Shown here one piece after another: positions 37,460 to 48,149 of a stretch of DNA of 64,000 bases. The position numbers were made by a program, and so were the translations under genes. The stretch is from Dioscorea cayenensis subsp. rotundata (lineage: Eukaryota > Streptophyta > Magnoliopsida > Dioscoreales > Dioscoreaceae). The notes under the pieces were generated by a model. The model was not told the origin of the DNA. It did no database searches and worked only from the letters and a program-made list of their open reading frames with translations. The DNA lies in contig NC_052480.1 in assembly GCF_009730915.1 (NCBI RefSeq), positions 1,612,001 to 1,676,000 of the forward strand, given 5' to 3'. Positions within the stretch are counted from its first letter, which is position 1. The number at the start of each line of letters is the position of its first letter.

Positions 37460-38919
37460 ATTTTAAGGGTCTACTATACTATACTTAGCTATATTCTACA
37501 ATCTCACTCAAAGTCACTACTGTATGTGTATTCATTATATATTACTTGTAATATACTGCGATAATGCATTAATATATGGTAGTATATCAGTTTATATCCC
37601 AAGTCCTCTTTATTGAGAAAAGTGTTATACATACTATTATATAAACCAAGGTTGTCGGGATCCCGGACCGCCCGGCCGGTTCACCGGAAAAACCGGGAAC
37701 CCGGCCATGTGGCTGGCCCAGATACTCCCATCGACCCGGGATATTAAAAACCCGGTGTTAACCCGAGTGACCGGGCGGTTCAACCGGGAACCGGGTTGTC
37801 CCTGGTCGGGTCAATCGGGTCACAATGTTTAATTTTTTTTTACATTATTTAATAATTTATTATTATTTTTCTCCTTAAAAAAATCACAAAATCGTGTATA
37901 TTTATTAATATTAATTTATAATTTATAATCAATAAATAGAATTACAATATATATATATATATCATAAACATACCAACAAAAAAATTAACATTTAAAAAAA
38001 TAAAAATATATTAATGTGTTATGTAAATACTTTCTAAAAAAATTTAATTTATTAAGAAAAATAAAAACAATAAATGAGTGTAATTTTATTATAAAAAAAT
38101 ATAAAAATTAAAAGTGTTCTAATTAAATAAAAAAATATAAGAAAAATTTAAAAACAAAAATAAAAAAACTCAATTGAGATATAAGAATTAGTGAATTAAA
38201 TTTCTTATTTATTTTAACAAAATCAACCAATAAACAAATAAATAAATAAATAACATCGAGAGAAGTTCGATAATTATATATTAATATATTAAATTTGTAA
38301 ATATTTAAAAAAATATAAAAAAATAAAATGACATAATTAGAAAACTCTCACGTATATAAGGTCATTTATCAATTTAAATATCAAATTTGAGTATGTTTTT
38401 ATAATATAATTATGGGTTTAATATTATATTTGCTTATTATTAATTATTATAATATTTTTTATATTTAATTATTGACCCCGGTTCAACCCCGGTCGAACCC
38501 ATTGACCCCTGGGCTTAGCCGGGTCATTGCCCAGGCCGGGTCTGACAACCTTGATATACACTATTTATATATTCATATATTTCTAGTATTGTGATCATAG
38601 CCAATAGTATAAGAGCCTAGGATCTAAATGGAATACGGGTATTCCAGAGAGGGGTGCAAGTGAGCTCCTTTAGGAGTTAAAAAATGGCCAGATCAAACCG
38701 AGTCTCTTTACTTTCCTTGTTACCCATAGCTCTCTTAACATAAACAATATACTCCATTACTATAATATAATTTTTTGCAAGAATAAAATGATAAGATCAT
38801 TTGAATTTAAATAAACTATTGCATTAGTAAATAAATAAACTAGATCTTCTTCTAGTAAATACACTAAACTATCTTGCAGAAAACAAATTACACTAATTTG
38901 CTTGTAAGAAATGAAATCA
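37460..38919 (-). repeat. Inverted leader arm, right (copy B)
   Basis: Reverse complement of 30220-30762, split by the hAT-like element 37647-38553. It ends at 38919 and passes directly into ADH exon sequence. Confidence 0.85.
37647..38553. mobile_element. Non-autonomous hAT-like element, 907 bp
   Basis: Absent from copy A. Perfect 10-bp inverted ends CAAGGTTGTC...GACAACCTTG, with 8-bp flanks ATATAAAC / ATATACAC (37639-37646 and 38554-38561; one mismatch). Subterminal regions are rich in CCCGG/ACCGGG; the centre is AT-rich without ORFs. Confidence 0.85.
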
Positions 38920-39178
38920 TCTTTGGAAACTATAAACCGCGAACCGATCTTCCTGCTGTTGTGGAGAAGTATATGAACAAGGTGATGATTGAAATTTCAG
39001 AAATCATTCTCACATTGTATTATCTAAGTCCTTGTTCTGATAACTGATGCAAGAGCTAGAACTAGAGAAATTCATCACCCATGAAGTGCATTCGCCGAGA
39101 TCAACAAGGCTTACGAGTTCATGCTCAACAGTGATAGTCTCCGCAGCATCATTCACATGGATGGTTGATCTGATACCT
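38920..39178 (+). pseudogene. Alcohol dehydrogenase 3'-end fragment (copy B)
   Basis: Near-identical to 29224-29486 (end of exon 8, intron 8, exon 9, stop). It forms a direct repeat of about 260 bp that brackets the 9.4-kb viral block. Beyond 39178 the sequence is unique and leads into the 3' end of the fucosyltransferase gene, so this fragment sits at the original ADH 3' position. Confidence 0.88.
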
Positions 39179-39378
39179 ATGTTTGCTTGAAAGGAATAAC
39201 TGTTGTTCATAATCGAAATAAGTTGTGGATTTCTCAGTAACTCTTGTAATTTCGCATATAAAATATATTTGCTTGTTTGAGATGTCAAAGTTTTGGCAAC
39301 AGATGCTTCATTGAAAAGAATCATATGAAACAATTGCAACACTAAAAAAAATACCAAAGTTCAGTAGAATCAGTGCTT

Positions 39379-42300
39379 TCAATTACGGCAAATGCATTCG
39401 GGAAGTGGATTTTCATAGAAAGATTCTTCAGTCCTAAGACGGTTTCTTCCTTTCATTCCTGGTAGAGAACCATATCGTTTCCTTGGAGATCCTTGTCTAT
39501 CAAATAACAAATTCAATATCAGTAGTTTATCAAGAGGTGGTTGCACAGATGCCATCGACATTACCTTGATTTATGCATTCGAGTTACAAGTGGCGATAAA
39601 GTCGAACTTTCTTTCAGCTCTCCATTTTCCATCTTGTCAAAGAGTTCCACTAATCCTTTCCTGAAGCCAACAGGGGTGCGAAATAATGTAATTTAGAAGA
39701 TGGTAGAGGTGCAACATGTCGACAATCTCAACTACAAAACAGGTACAGAGGAATACCTATCTGGGTTGATTGTCTTCCGGTGATCGAGATATCTCCGATG
39801 TCCCTCAACAGCTCTTGCCATGTTGCCGGTATACGATGGAACAAATACATCACTTTCGACTGATATTATATAATCAATAGCCGCAGCCTGAGATGCATGA
39901 CTGACAAATTTTTCAATTCTTCTGCTGTCGCTAATGTCTCCTGTAAAAAATTCAATGTAATTATAGGTGGAAGAATTGGTAACATAGTTTGCACCAAACA
40001 TAATTTAGCACAAGATGGGAGAACCTTGAAAACCAAGTTAGGGAAGCGAGATCGCAAGTCTGAGAGATAAGTGTCTCCACCGAATATTTCACCCGCCGCT
40101 ATATAGATATAGGTGGCTGGAGGGTATCCCAAAGCTTGCAAAAAGATCCCAACCTCTTTGGGGGTCAAAGGACAAAAGCCTCCTATTCTCTGTTCGGTTG
40201 AGTTTATTTTCTTTAATTTCCAATGTTTCGTATTCTCCCTAAGAACAAGAAAGTCGGTTCACAACCAAATCAAGGAAATGAAAAGAAAATCCACAATACA
40301 TAGAGAGCATCTCACCTCAAAGCAGTCAGCATTTCAGCTTCGGAATCGTTGAGGCCATAAGTACATCCAGTAAAAGAAAGCATATCTTTCTCATAGCGAA
40401 GATGCAGCGCGATATATCGTCCGTGTGATTTCAGCCGCTCCACAAGCTTCTGTGGTGCCAGCATCATGCATGCTCAGAACCTAATATACAAGATACCCCA
40501 GGAGATATCTTAAATGCGCCCACAATATGAAAAACTAGATATCTCCTAAAAAAAGATGATGACAGGGGTGCAAGAATTAGAAAAATCACTACAACCTTCC
40601 CCAGGTCCTGAATTGGAGCTGAAAACTGGAGTGCATGATATAAAGCACGGCACCGCAACCTTTGAATGTCAATAGGAAGGTCATTGTTTGCTAGTCTTGA
40701 GTCAGACTTTGGCACATGAATTACCTGATTTAAATGTTGCTGATAAGTTTTATGTAAATAGAAGCTTGAATTCTCATATCATATAAGAGATGCACTATCA
40801 ATTAATAACACCAAACTAGAATGACTAACAATACCCTGAGCACAAGCATAATGTGAGCAATTGAAATATGATCGTTCTTGAGAGCATGAAGCACCCAGTT
40901 ACTTACCTTATAATCCTTGAACAGATGTGACACCTCCTCGTAATAGCTTGCACTTGCCCATGAAGTGAAGTGCTTGCGGGCCCTTGGAAGTGATGCCAAC
41001 TCCTTAGGCAACTCCCGAACAATATGAATGTCTCCTTGCAAGGCATTGATGAAATGATTTTCATCAAAGATGTCTGAAAAGGTGCTGTTAAGAAATAAAA
41101 ACAAACAATGAATTATGAGGCCCAATTCAGATGTGCTCTCTTCTTCATTTAATTATTTATTTTGGTTTCAAACCTTGAGTCTTGCCAAAAAGACCGCTTA
41201 TCCAATTCAGGAATTACAAGTGTTGCATTCATTATGCGAGCTACAGCAACCATATCACATATCTGTAAACATTAAATAATTACATAATCTGACACTCTTG
41301 AATGAACAATGCTACATTGGGCATACTTATGAGCACTTCTATTAAATCATGCATGTATTACGAAGTTCATATGCATGGTAGAATGGCAGAAGAATGTAAG
41401 CAATGAGTAAAAAAGATGAAATATATAACTCCGGCAGACAGTCAAATATCAAATGCAACAAAATTTCCTTTTAGCAACTCACTCCAGTGCGCATTTGGTT
41501 GAGTCCTCCATTACTTCTAACAGTAAGATAGCGATTCACGTCTTGAGGAGCTGAAAGAATAAACTACCAGTCAGATCAAATAAACTAGAATTCATGGCGT
41601 AATGTAAGTTATGATTGGTATTTCAAATTACAATGAAGTTTATTTAAAAAAAACATATTCTTCACAGAGCAGAGAAATCATTCACTAAAAAATCAGAGCA
41701 GCAGAGATTTATACGTTTATATCTATGAGTAGGTTTGATACATTGCTTGTAACCATAGCCATGAGAAGAATCCCACAAATGCTTATCTTCAAGCTGTACA
41801 ACAAATAAAAGAGAGAAATTTTAGTTAAAATCAGAAGAAAAAAACCAAAAGAAATGCTTGTAATAGCTTAATTTATGTTATAAAAGATTCAAAGGAGAAA
41901 ACTTTCCTTCAAAATTTCCAAATTGCATCAATAAATATATAACCCTTTACATCAAGATCATCCTCAAAGCAATTTTTTTTTTTGGTCAAACCAAAGTAAA
42001 ATATTTATTAGCTCAACTTTTAACAAAAAAACAAAGGTGGAGGTTCTCTCCTATATTACAATGACACCAGGCAACCTCACTTCCAAAACAATCAAAACCA
42101 TCATCAAAAACACCGTAACGCCTATCTAAACTCACCTCCCAGTCCTGCAGCCCATCTATCTACCAATCAGAGCATGTATTCCTGATCCATATCTCGCCAA
42201 TCAAACCTTCATCCCGCCACTATCAGCACCTACCAAACACTTCCTTTTCCCTCCACTTGAACCCAATACCTAGTCATCCTTCCAACAACTTTAAACTAAA

Positions 42301-45300
42301 ACTTCCAAGATAGAATTCATTCCCACTTCCAGAGATCACATACTACACACATTTAGTACCAGCTTCTCAGTAAATTAGCCCCACTTCCATCATCTTTTGA
42401 AGCTTCTCTCATGTACTTCATTATCATAATTTCTCTCACCTGCTGAAAAATCATTTCAGAAGTTACATGTTTTTGCTGAAAAATAGAACAATTCCTGGCC
42501 ATCCAAATATAATAGACACTAGCAGTTAAAGCTGTCCTCCTCATCCTTGCTAACAAAGATTTCCCTTTGGTTTTCCTTGCAAACCAGCTAACTTCTCTTC
42601 TCCAACAAAATGGCATCCTATACACCCTAAGAGCCCTTAACACTCTCACCCAAACTGCTTTAGAAATGCCACACTCAAAGAATAGATGCTCAACCTTTTC
42701 AACAACAAAGTTACAGAAAGCACAGACATTTGAATTTGCAACCCCCCAATCAAATAACTTCTCTCTAGTCATCAATCGATTATGTAAAGCCAACCATATA
42801 ATAAAGGAATGTCTTGGTAAGTTGCTTGGTGACCAAACTATTTTTGTCCAACTCATTTGTTGTTCTGGTTTCATCAAACCTCTCAATGCACTCTTAACAG
42901 TAAACTCCCTCTTTTTTTCTAGTCCCCAAGATATCAAATCCTGTCTAGCATTAGTGACAGTAAAGTTACCATTCAAAAACTCCATCACTCTTGGCATAGT
43001 AGGATTCCATCTTTTGGAAATATACCAACAATTATTCCTCCAGAAATCACAGACGACAGCTTTTTTTTGATCGCCTATCTCTTTCAAACTGATTTCAGGA
43101 AATAATTCTACCAAAGAATATCCATGGCACCATGGGTCAAACCAAAAGGAAAACCTTTTCCCATCCCCAAGCTTATACTCAAACATAGCTTTAGCTAACT
43201 TCCTTAATTTGAGCAAATTCCTCCAATTCCAACTACATTCAGTTGGCTTTGTAATTCCCCAAAAACTGAGCCTTCTTAACTTTATTTTTATCACCCACAA
43301 AGCCCACAAAGTATTTTTCTCCTTAACTAACTCCCATATATACCTAATAAGAGCTACTTGGTTCCATTTCTGCATTGGTTTAATTCCCAAACCCCCACAT
43401 ACTTTGCTCTGACATACAATAGACCAAGCCACCATTCCTCCTTTCTTTCCCTTATCAATGCCATGCCACAAAAATGATCTACACATCTTCTCAACTTCAG
43501 TAATTACAGATTTTGGTAACATGAATATAGAAGTCCAATAAATGTGCATACTTGTCAATACAGATTTCACCAACTGTAATATGCCTGCATAGGACAATGA
43601 CTTCGCCGTCCAATTAAGGATTCTCGTAGCAATTCTAGTTACTAAACCATGGCAATGCTCTTTTGTAAGTCTTGTTGAGACTAGAGGCAATCCCAAGTAT
43701 TTTACAGGCAACTTTCCTTCCTTGAACCCCATTATCTCAATTATATGCTCCTTGATGTCAGGCTGTACTCCCGAAAAGAATACCAAACTTTTCTGTAGAT
43801 TAGGCTTTAGACCAGACACACCTTGAAAATGTTTAATGGTCTTCTTAATAATCTCAATCGACTTCACATCTCCATTAGAAAAGACAATCAGATCATCAGC
43901 AAAGCAAAGATGAGTCAGTTTTAGCACCTTGCAATCCTTATGAAACAAAAACCCATCCCTTGTCATCTTTTGCAACATTCTGGACAAATAATCCATACAG
44001 AGTACAAACAATAAAGGAGATATTGGATCCCCTTGTCTCAAACCTTTTCTCCCGGGGAAAAAACCCTCCAGTTGCCCATTAACCAGAATAGAAAAATTGC
44101 AAGACCTGACAGCACCCATTACCAATTTGATGAAGTGGTCAGGAAATCGAAATGCCATCATCACTTCTTCCAAAAAATCCCAAGATACAGAATCATATGC
44201 CTTTTGCAAATCCACTTTCATAGCACAACACCCATACTTATCCCTATGATATCCTTTTAATAATTCATGAGCTAGAAGGATATTGTCAGCTATCTTCCTA
44301 CCAGGGATAAAAGCAGACTGGTTCAGTTGAACTACACTTCCCAACATTCTTCTCAACCTTCCTGCCAGGATTTTTGATATCATTTTATAAACTACATTGC
44401 AGTAGGATATAGGTCTGAATTCATTCAGTGACAAAGGACAATCAACTTTAGGAATCAAAGTTATAGATGTGGAATTCACTAGCTTCAGCATCTTACCATT
44501 TACAAAGTAATCTTGAATAGCCAGGCATATTTCCTTACCGACAATTTTCCATGTTTTCTTGAAAAAATAGCTATTAAACCCATCAGGTCCTGGGCTTTTG
44601 TCATCTTTAATGCTCCATAATGCATCCTTAATTTCTTGTTCAGTTGCCATGCTACATAGAGACTCCCATTCACTTTCTGGAATAGTCATTTCTTGGAAAA
44701 CAGTGCTATCAAACAAATCCTCTCATCTGAGCAGTACCAAGCACATCTTTAAAGTAGTTCACAACAGCCTCTTTGATACCCTCCTGATCAGTACATATCT
44801 CCCCATTTGCTTGAATTAGCTGTGAGATACCATTCCTAGCCTTCCTCTGCTACAATATATTGAAGAAAAATCTTGAATTCTGATCTCCCAAATTGACCCA
44901 TTGACATCTTGACTTTTGCTTCAACAAACTCTCCTCCCATAGTAACATTCTCTGCAGTTCAGTTAATAAATTTTTTTCCTTCCTTTGTAAATCACCATTA
45001 AAAGGGTCATTAAGAAGACTTCTCTGAGATTCCTTCAGAGATTCTCGGGTTTGGCTAATTCTCTCAGATATTAAACCAAAATCCCTTCTGTTTAAGACCT
45101 TCAACTCAGCACGCAGTAATTTTAATTTTTGATACACTTTGAACATATTACTTCCAATGATAGGCGTACCCCAAATCCTCTCAACAATATTGAAAAAAAC
45201 TGGGTGCTCACACCACATATTAAAGAACCGAAATGGACTCTTCACACTCTTATTAGTTCTTTTTATTTCAATCAGCAAGCTACAGTGATCTGACAAACTC

Positions 45301-45697
45301 CATGGAATGACACTACATACTGGTTCTCCAATTTTTTGAAACCAAACATGATTAACAAAGCTCCAATCCAACCTTCTATAAATCCTCTTATCCTCAAAGC
45401 AATTAAACCAAAAAGGAATAATTTTTAAGCAAAAAATCACAGAAGACGCATGATAAACTTCCAAAAATAACGAAAATTTCGAGACAAAAACAATAAGCAA
45501 AGAGAAATCAGTACCACGGGAGGCAGTTCAGAGACAAACGGCTGGTGGCTAACTTGGGCGATCTGGCGATGAGAAAAGAAGACGACGACGGTGGAGAAGA
45601 CGAGGAGGAGCAAGACATACACGGAGATCGGAGAAGGAGAGAGAAATCGGGAACAAAGGGGATCCAAAGAGGAGGAAGAGGCCCTCGTGTTCGCCAT
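39379..45697 (-). CDS. Plant O-fucosyltransferase family protein (GT106-type), 11 exons
   Basis: Golgi type II glycosyltransferase family; members act on cell-wall polymers or proteins, and the substrate of this one is unknown. Start ATG 45697. Exon 1 (to about 45516) has a signal anchor [18 protein letters not shown]. Other exons are about 41793-41715, 41560-41483, 41262-41174, 41084-40907, 40725-40594, 40453-40315, 40239-40025, 39941-39757, 39660-39565 and 39497-39379. Motifs are [64 protein letters not shown] and [19 protein letters not shown]; the end is [11 protein letters not shown]. In exon 9 a run of five A (about 39910) puts [11 protein letters not shown] and the following KFVSHASQ in different frames, and copy A shares this. 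Intron 1 holds a 3.4-kb LINE. Confidence 0.82.
42353..44716 (-). CDS. LINE ORF2 reverse transcriptase, 787 codons open
   Basis: Non-LTR reverse transcriptase that copies element RNA at a nicked target. Motifs are [17 protein letters not shown] (about residues 37-53), [53 protein letters not shown] (catalytic Asp), [15 protein letters not shown] and the active site [14 protein letters not shown] zf-RVT-type C-terminus holds [18 protein letters not shown]. The first Met here is probably not the true start; the protein continues from the fragment upstream across a frameshift at about 44720. Confidence 0.93.
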   Translation of the reverse strand: MFDSTVFQEMTIPESEWESLCSMATEQEIKDALWSIKDDKSPGPDGFNSYFFKKTWKIVGKEICLAIQDYFVNGKMLKLVNSTSITLIPKVDCPLSLNEFRPISYCNVVYKMISKILAGRLRRMLGSVVQLNQSAFIPGRKIADNILLAHELLKGYHRDKYGCCAMKVDLQKAYDSVSWDFLEEVMMAFRFPDHFIKLVMGAVRSCNFSILVNGQLEGFFPGRKGLRQGDPISPLLFVLCMDYLSRMLQKMTRDGFLFHKDCKVLKLTHLCFADDLIVFSNGDVKSIEIIKKTIKHFQGVSGLKPNLQKSLVFFSGVQPDIKEHIIEIMGFKEGKLPVKYLGLPLVSTRLTKEHCHGLVTRIATRILNWTAKSLSYAGILQLVKSVLTSMHIYWTSIFMLPKSVITEVEKMCRSFLWHGIDKGKKGGMVAWSIVCQSKVCGGLGIKPMQKWNQVALIRYIWELVKEKNTLWALWVIKIKLRRLSFWGITKPTECSWNWRNLLKLRKLAKAMFEYKLGDGKRFSFWFDPWCHGYSLVELFPEISLKEIGDQKKAVVCDFWRNNCWYISKRWNPTMPRVMEFLNGNFTVTNARQDLISWGLEKKREFTVKSALRGLMKPEQQMSWTKIVWSPSNLPRHSFIIWLALHNRLMTREKLFDWGVANSNVCAFCNFVVEKVEHLFFECGISKAVWVRVLRALRVYRMPFCWRREVSWFARKTKGKSLLARMRRTALTASVYYIWMARNCSIFQQKHVTSEMIFQQVREIMIMKYMREASKDDGSGANLLRSWY
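44850..45389 (-). pseudogene. LINE ORF2 endonuclease C-terminus and linker, broken
   Basis: Text [15 protein letters not shown] and [17 protein letters not shown] (the SDH motif of APE-type endonuclease) is followed by a linker ending [12 protein letters not shown], then a TAG stop at 44850. A frameshift then separates it from the reverse transcriptase at 44716. The N-terminal part of the endonuclease was never inserted (5' truncation at 45389). Confidence 0.88.
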
Positions 45698-45899
45698 CGT
45701 TGGCCACTTTGGGAATCTCTAGAAAACCTCTTCTTCGTTTCTTCTTCTCTTCGATCTAGCGATCCATTCGCGTGGGTTCTGGAACTCCGCCGGTGAATTT
45801 CAATGGAGTTCTCCGCTTGGAGAACGGGGACAGGTGTACGGCTACGATGATGCATTGCGATTAGATTACATGAATTGGGCTTCATAGGCTTTTAACGTC

Positions 45900-46150
45900 G
45901 AAAGTGGCCGGCCTGAGGCCCAAACTACTTCAATGTTGATTTATTATAATAATGGGCTAAATTTGTATATATATACTTTTTAAAATAAAAATGCTTGGTT
46001 GGATTATTAGCAGCTTTATTTACATATGTACTTTAATATCTAATTATTTACGAAAAATATATGTAGATAACAAATAGTACCAAAATTTAATTTTTTTTTT
46101 TAAACTAAATATATTACCTTCATATTATAAATTCTGAAACAAACAAATAT
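45900..46150. other. 5' flank of the O-fucosyltransferase gene, AT-rich
   Basis: No gene seen. Position suggests promoter DNA for the minus-strand gene, but no clear TATA box was chosen. Confidence 0.35.
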
Positions 46151-46154
46151 AAAT

Positions 46155-46425
46155 ATAAGATGACCCATAATTTAGAGACGTCCATAGATTTAAAATCTAC
46201 GGATGTTTACAGTAACTATCGGATGGTAATCTGACGGCTCTTATCATTATAAACAGTAAATATCACTTTCTGCAGTGTTATACAGTAAACATGAATATTA
46301 AAAAAGATGTACAATGTTTATAATGTTTATGTAAACAAACAACCATCGGGTGATGATCCAATGACTTAAATTTAAAAATTTTTTAGATTTTAAATCTAGG
46401 AATTTACCTACCTAGATAATCTTTT
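46155..46425. mobile_element. MITE-like element (family also at 61470-61735)
   Basis: Inverted ends of the form GAGACGTCCATAGATTTAAAATCTA at the left (given from about 46175) and the complementary TAGATTTTAAATCTAGG with CTAGATAATC at the right surround AT-rich DNA. The phrase set GACGTC / AAATCTA.GGATGTTT recurs near 61475 and a fragment near 27545. Confidence 0.45.
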
Positions 46426-46826
46426 TCCTAAATATATATATTTTATAATAAAGCACCTCAATGGAGAGAAAATAAAACCATAGATAAATAAGCAGTTTGT
46501 ACCACTATTTAATTCTCCAAATATCATATATAAAATGTAATAAATATTCACAAATAAACAGGTTATGATGAAGTTTCAACCTTAATCTTGAAAAATGGTG
46601 TCTATTATAGGAAATGAAATAAAAAATATTTTATGAAATGTATACAATTTAAAATAAATAAGTTTGATGTTGTTATAGATTTAAACGTTAAAAAAAAAAG
46701 TTTGAATAATAAAAATATATTTCCGTTAGATTAAAATGATAAATAATCCATATAGGGATCTTTAAAAACATTGTTGGTTTGTTTTCTCATCCCTTTGGTG
46801 CCTAGCATTGTTGGTTTAGGCTATGA

Positions 46827-46876
<50 letters not shown>
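46827..46876. repeat. (TA)n microsatellite
   Basis: About 50 bp of pure TA. Confidence 0.9.
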
Positions 46877-46879
<3 letters not shown>

Positions 46880-47325
46880 CTTGTTTAGATTATTAATTGC
46901 TATATGTTTTAAATTTCTAATATTTCTGTTTTGATGAAATATCAAATATTATATAGTACACAAATGAAATTAAAATAATATTGAAATGTTAGAGGAATAC
47001 CAATTAATTTTTTACTATTTTTTGAATCACGCATAAGCTTTTTAAATTCATAATGGCTGCAAATTATATTAAACATAAAGAAAAAGATCTTTGAAAAATC
47101 ATTGTGTCTTCTGAATATAATTACAACACACTACATCGCTCAAAAAAGACTTTAGAGGATTATCATCATTAATAAGAGGATTGTTTATGAAAAAAAAACT
47201 AATACAAATTTACATTCAAATCTGTATAAATAATTTTAAATATATAATTTATAAATTTAAAATTATGTAATTTACTTATAATAAAATAGAATTAAAATAT
47301 TATGAATAATGATATAATATTATAT

Positions 47326-48144
47326 GGGCCCGTTTGGTAGACTATCATATCCTATTATTTTCTTTTGTTTGGTGTGTCAATAGGATATACTAATATTATC
47401 CTATTGACTCAATTTATCCTACTGGGGACATGATATTAAATCCTGGGGGGAGTCAGGATAGAAACAGGTAGGATATGATAAAATTTTAAACTTACTTTTT
47501 TTACCCTATTTATGGTTTATTAAACTCATTTAGGGTTTGATTATATGCCTTATTTCCATCTTTTGATGCTTAGAACAAAAAACTTATCAACAACTAAATA
47601 TGACGTTAATTTCACTAAGTAGGATTTTTTCGCATCCGAAGTGGTTGAAGAGTTTCTCCGTCGATCTTGTGCTTATTTTTTATCTAAATATCATTTGTTA
47701 TCATGTCTTTGTTTTTCTAATCGGATGATTTTTTTAATTGATTTTGATGTGATGTATTTAATTTGCTATATTTATGGATTTTTGGTTATTTTTTTCTAAT
47801 AAATATGTATGAAATATAATTTTTACAAGTTGGTGATATTATGATCTATATATTTGTGGGCATTATAGGTTTTTTTAATAATTTAATAGAAACTCGTAAA
47901 GATACTGATAAATAAATCATTAAGGAAAAAAAATTAAAAAAAAAAAGTCTATTTTGAAAAATAATATATAATTACATTATAAAGGGTAATTTTGTCTATT
48001 TACATATCATTCATATCATATCCTGTCATTATCTAGTCTACTTCAAACGTAAAATAGGATAATAAATGATGTCCAATGGCTTATCTGGTGCGCACCAAAT
48101 ATATCATATCTGTCCATATCCTATCATGTCCACCAAACGGGCCC
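47326..48144. mobile_element. Non-autonomous TIR transposon, 819 bp, superfamily open
   Basis: Inverted ends GGGCCCGTTTGGTAGAC and, reading inward from the right, GGGCCCGTTTGGTGGAC (16 of 17). Direct TATAT flanks on both sides (47321-47325, 48145-48149). GGGxCxGTTTGG termini are common in PIF/Harbinger and some hAT MITEs; the AT-rich flank does not decide between a 3-bp and a longer TSD. The interior repeats ATCATATCCTAT-type text near both ends and has no transposase. Confidence 0.8.
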
Positions 48145-48149
48145 TATAT

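Larger units (their letters stand above)
29634..40375. repeat. Segmental duplication, copy B
   Basis: Collinear with 1-10031 (see that entry). Private to this copy are the replacement block 35081-36415 and the hAT-like element 37647-38553. Unlike copy A, it is joined to a full ADH gene on the left and the full fucosyltransferase gene on the right, so it is probably the parental copy. Confidence 0.9.
41975..45389 (-). mobile_element. 5'-truncated LINE in intron 1 of the O-fucosyltransferase gene
   Basis: A perfect 15-bp TSD ATCCTCAAAGCAATT flanks it (41960-41974 and 45390-45404). The 3' end is a poly(A) on the minus strand (poly-T 41973-41983), as target-primed reverse transcription leaves. 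Contents from 5' to 3' are the end of the endonuclease domain, reverse transcriptase, zf-RVT and a 3' UTR of about 370 bp (41984-42352). It is oriented with the host gene. Its frames are well preserved, so it is young. Confidence 0.93.

Noticed and set aside
29487-38919. LTR retrotransposon or TIR transposon as explanation of the inverted arms
   Set aside because: The arms are inverted, not direct, and contain a tRNA-Met primer site next to movement- and coat-like genes; no TSD or integrase was found, so a rearranged pararetrovirus fits better.
42567-43070. 167-codon plus-strand ORF in the LINE
   Set aside because: Antisense shadow of the reverse transcriptase ORF2.
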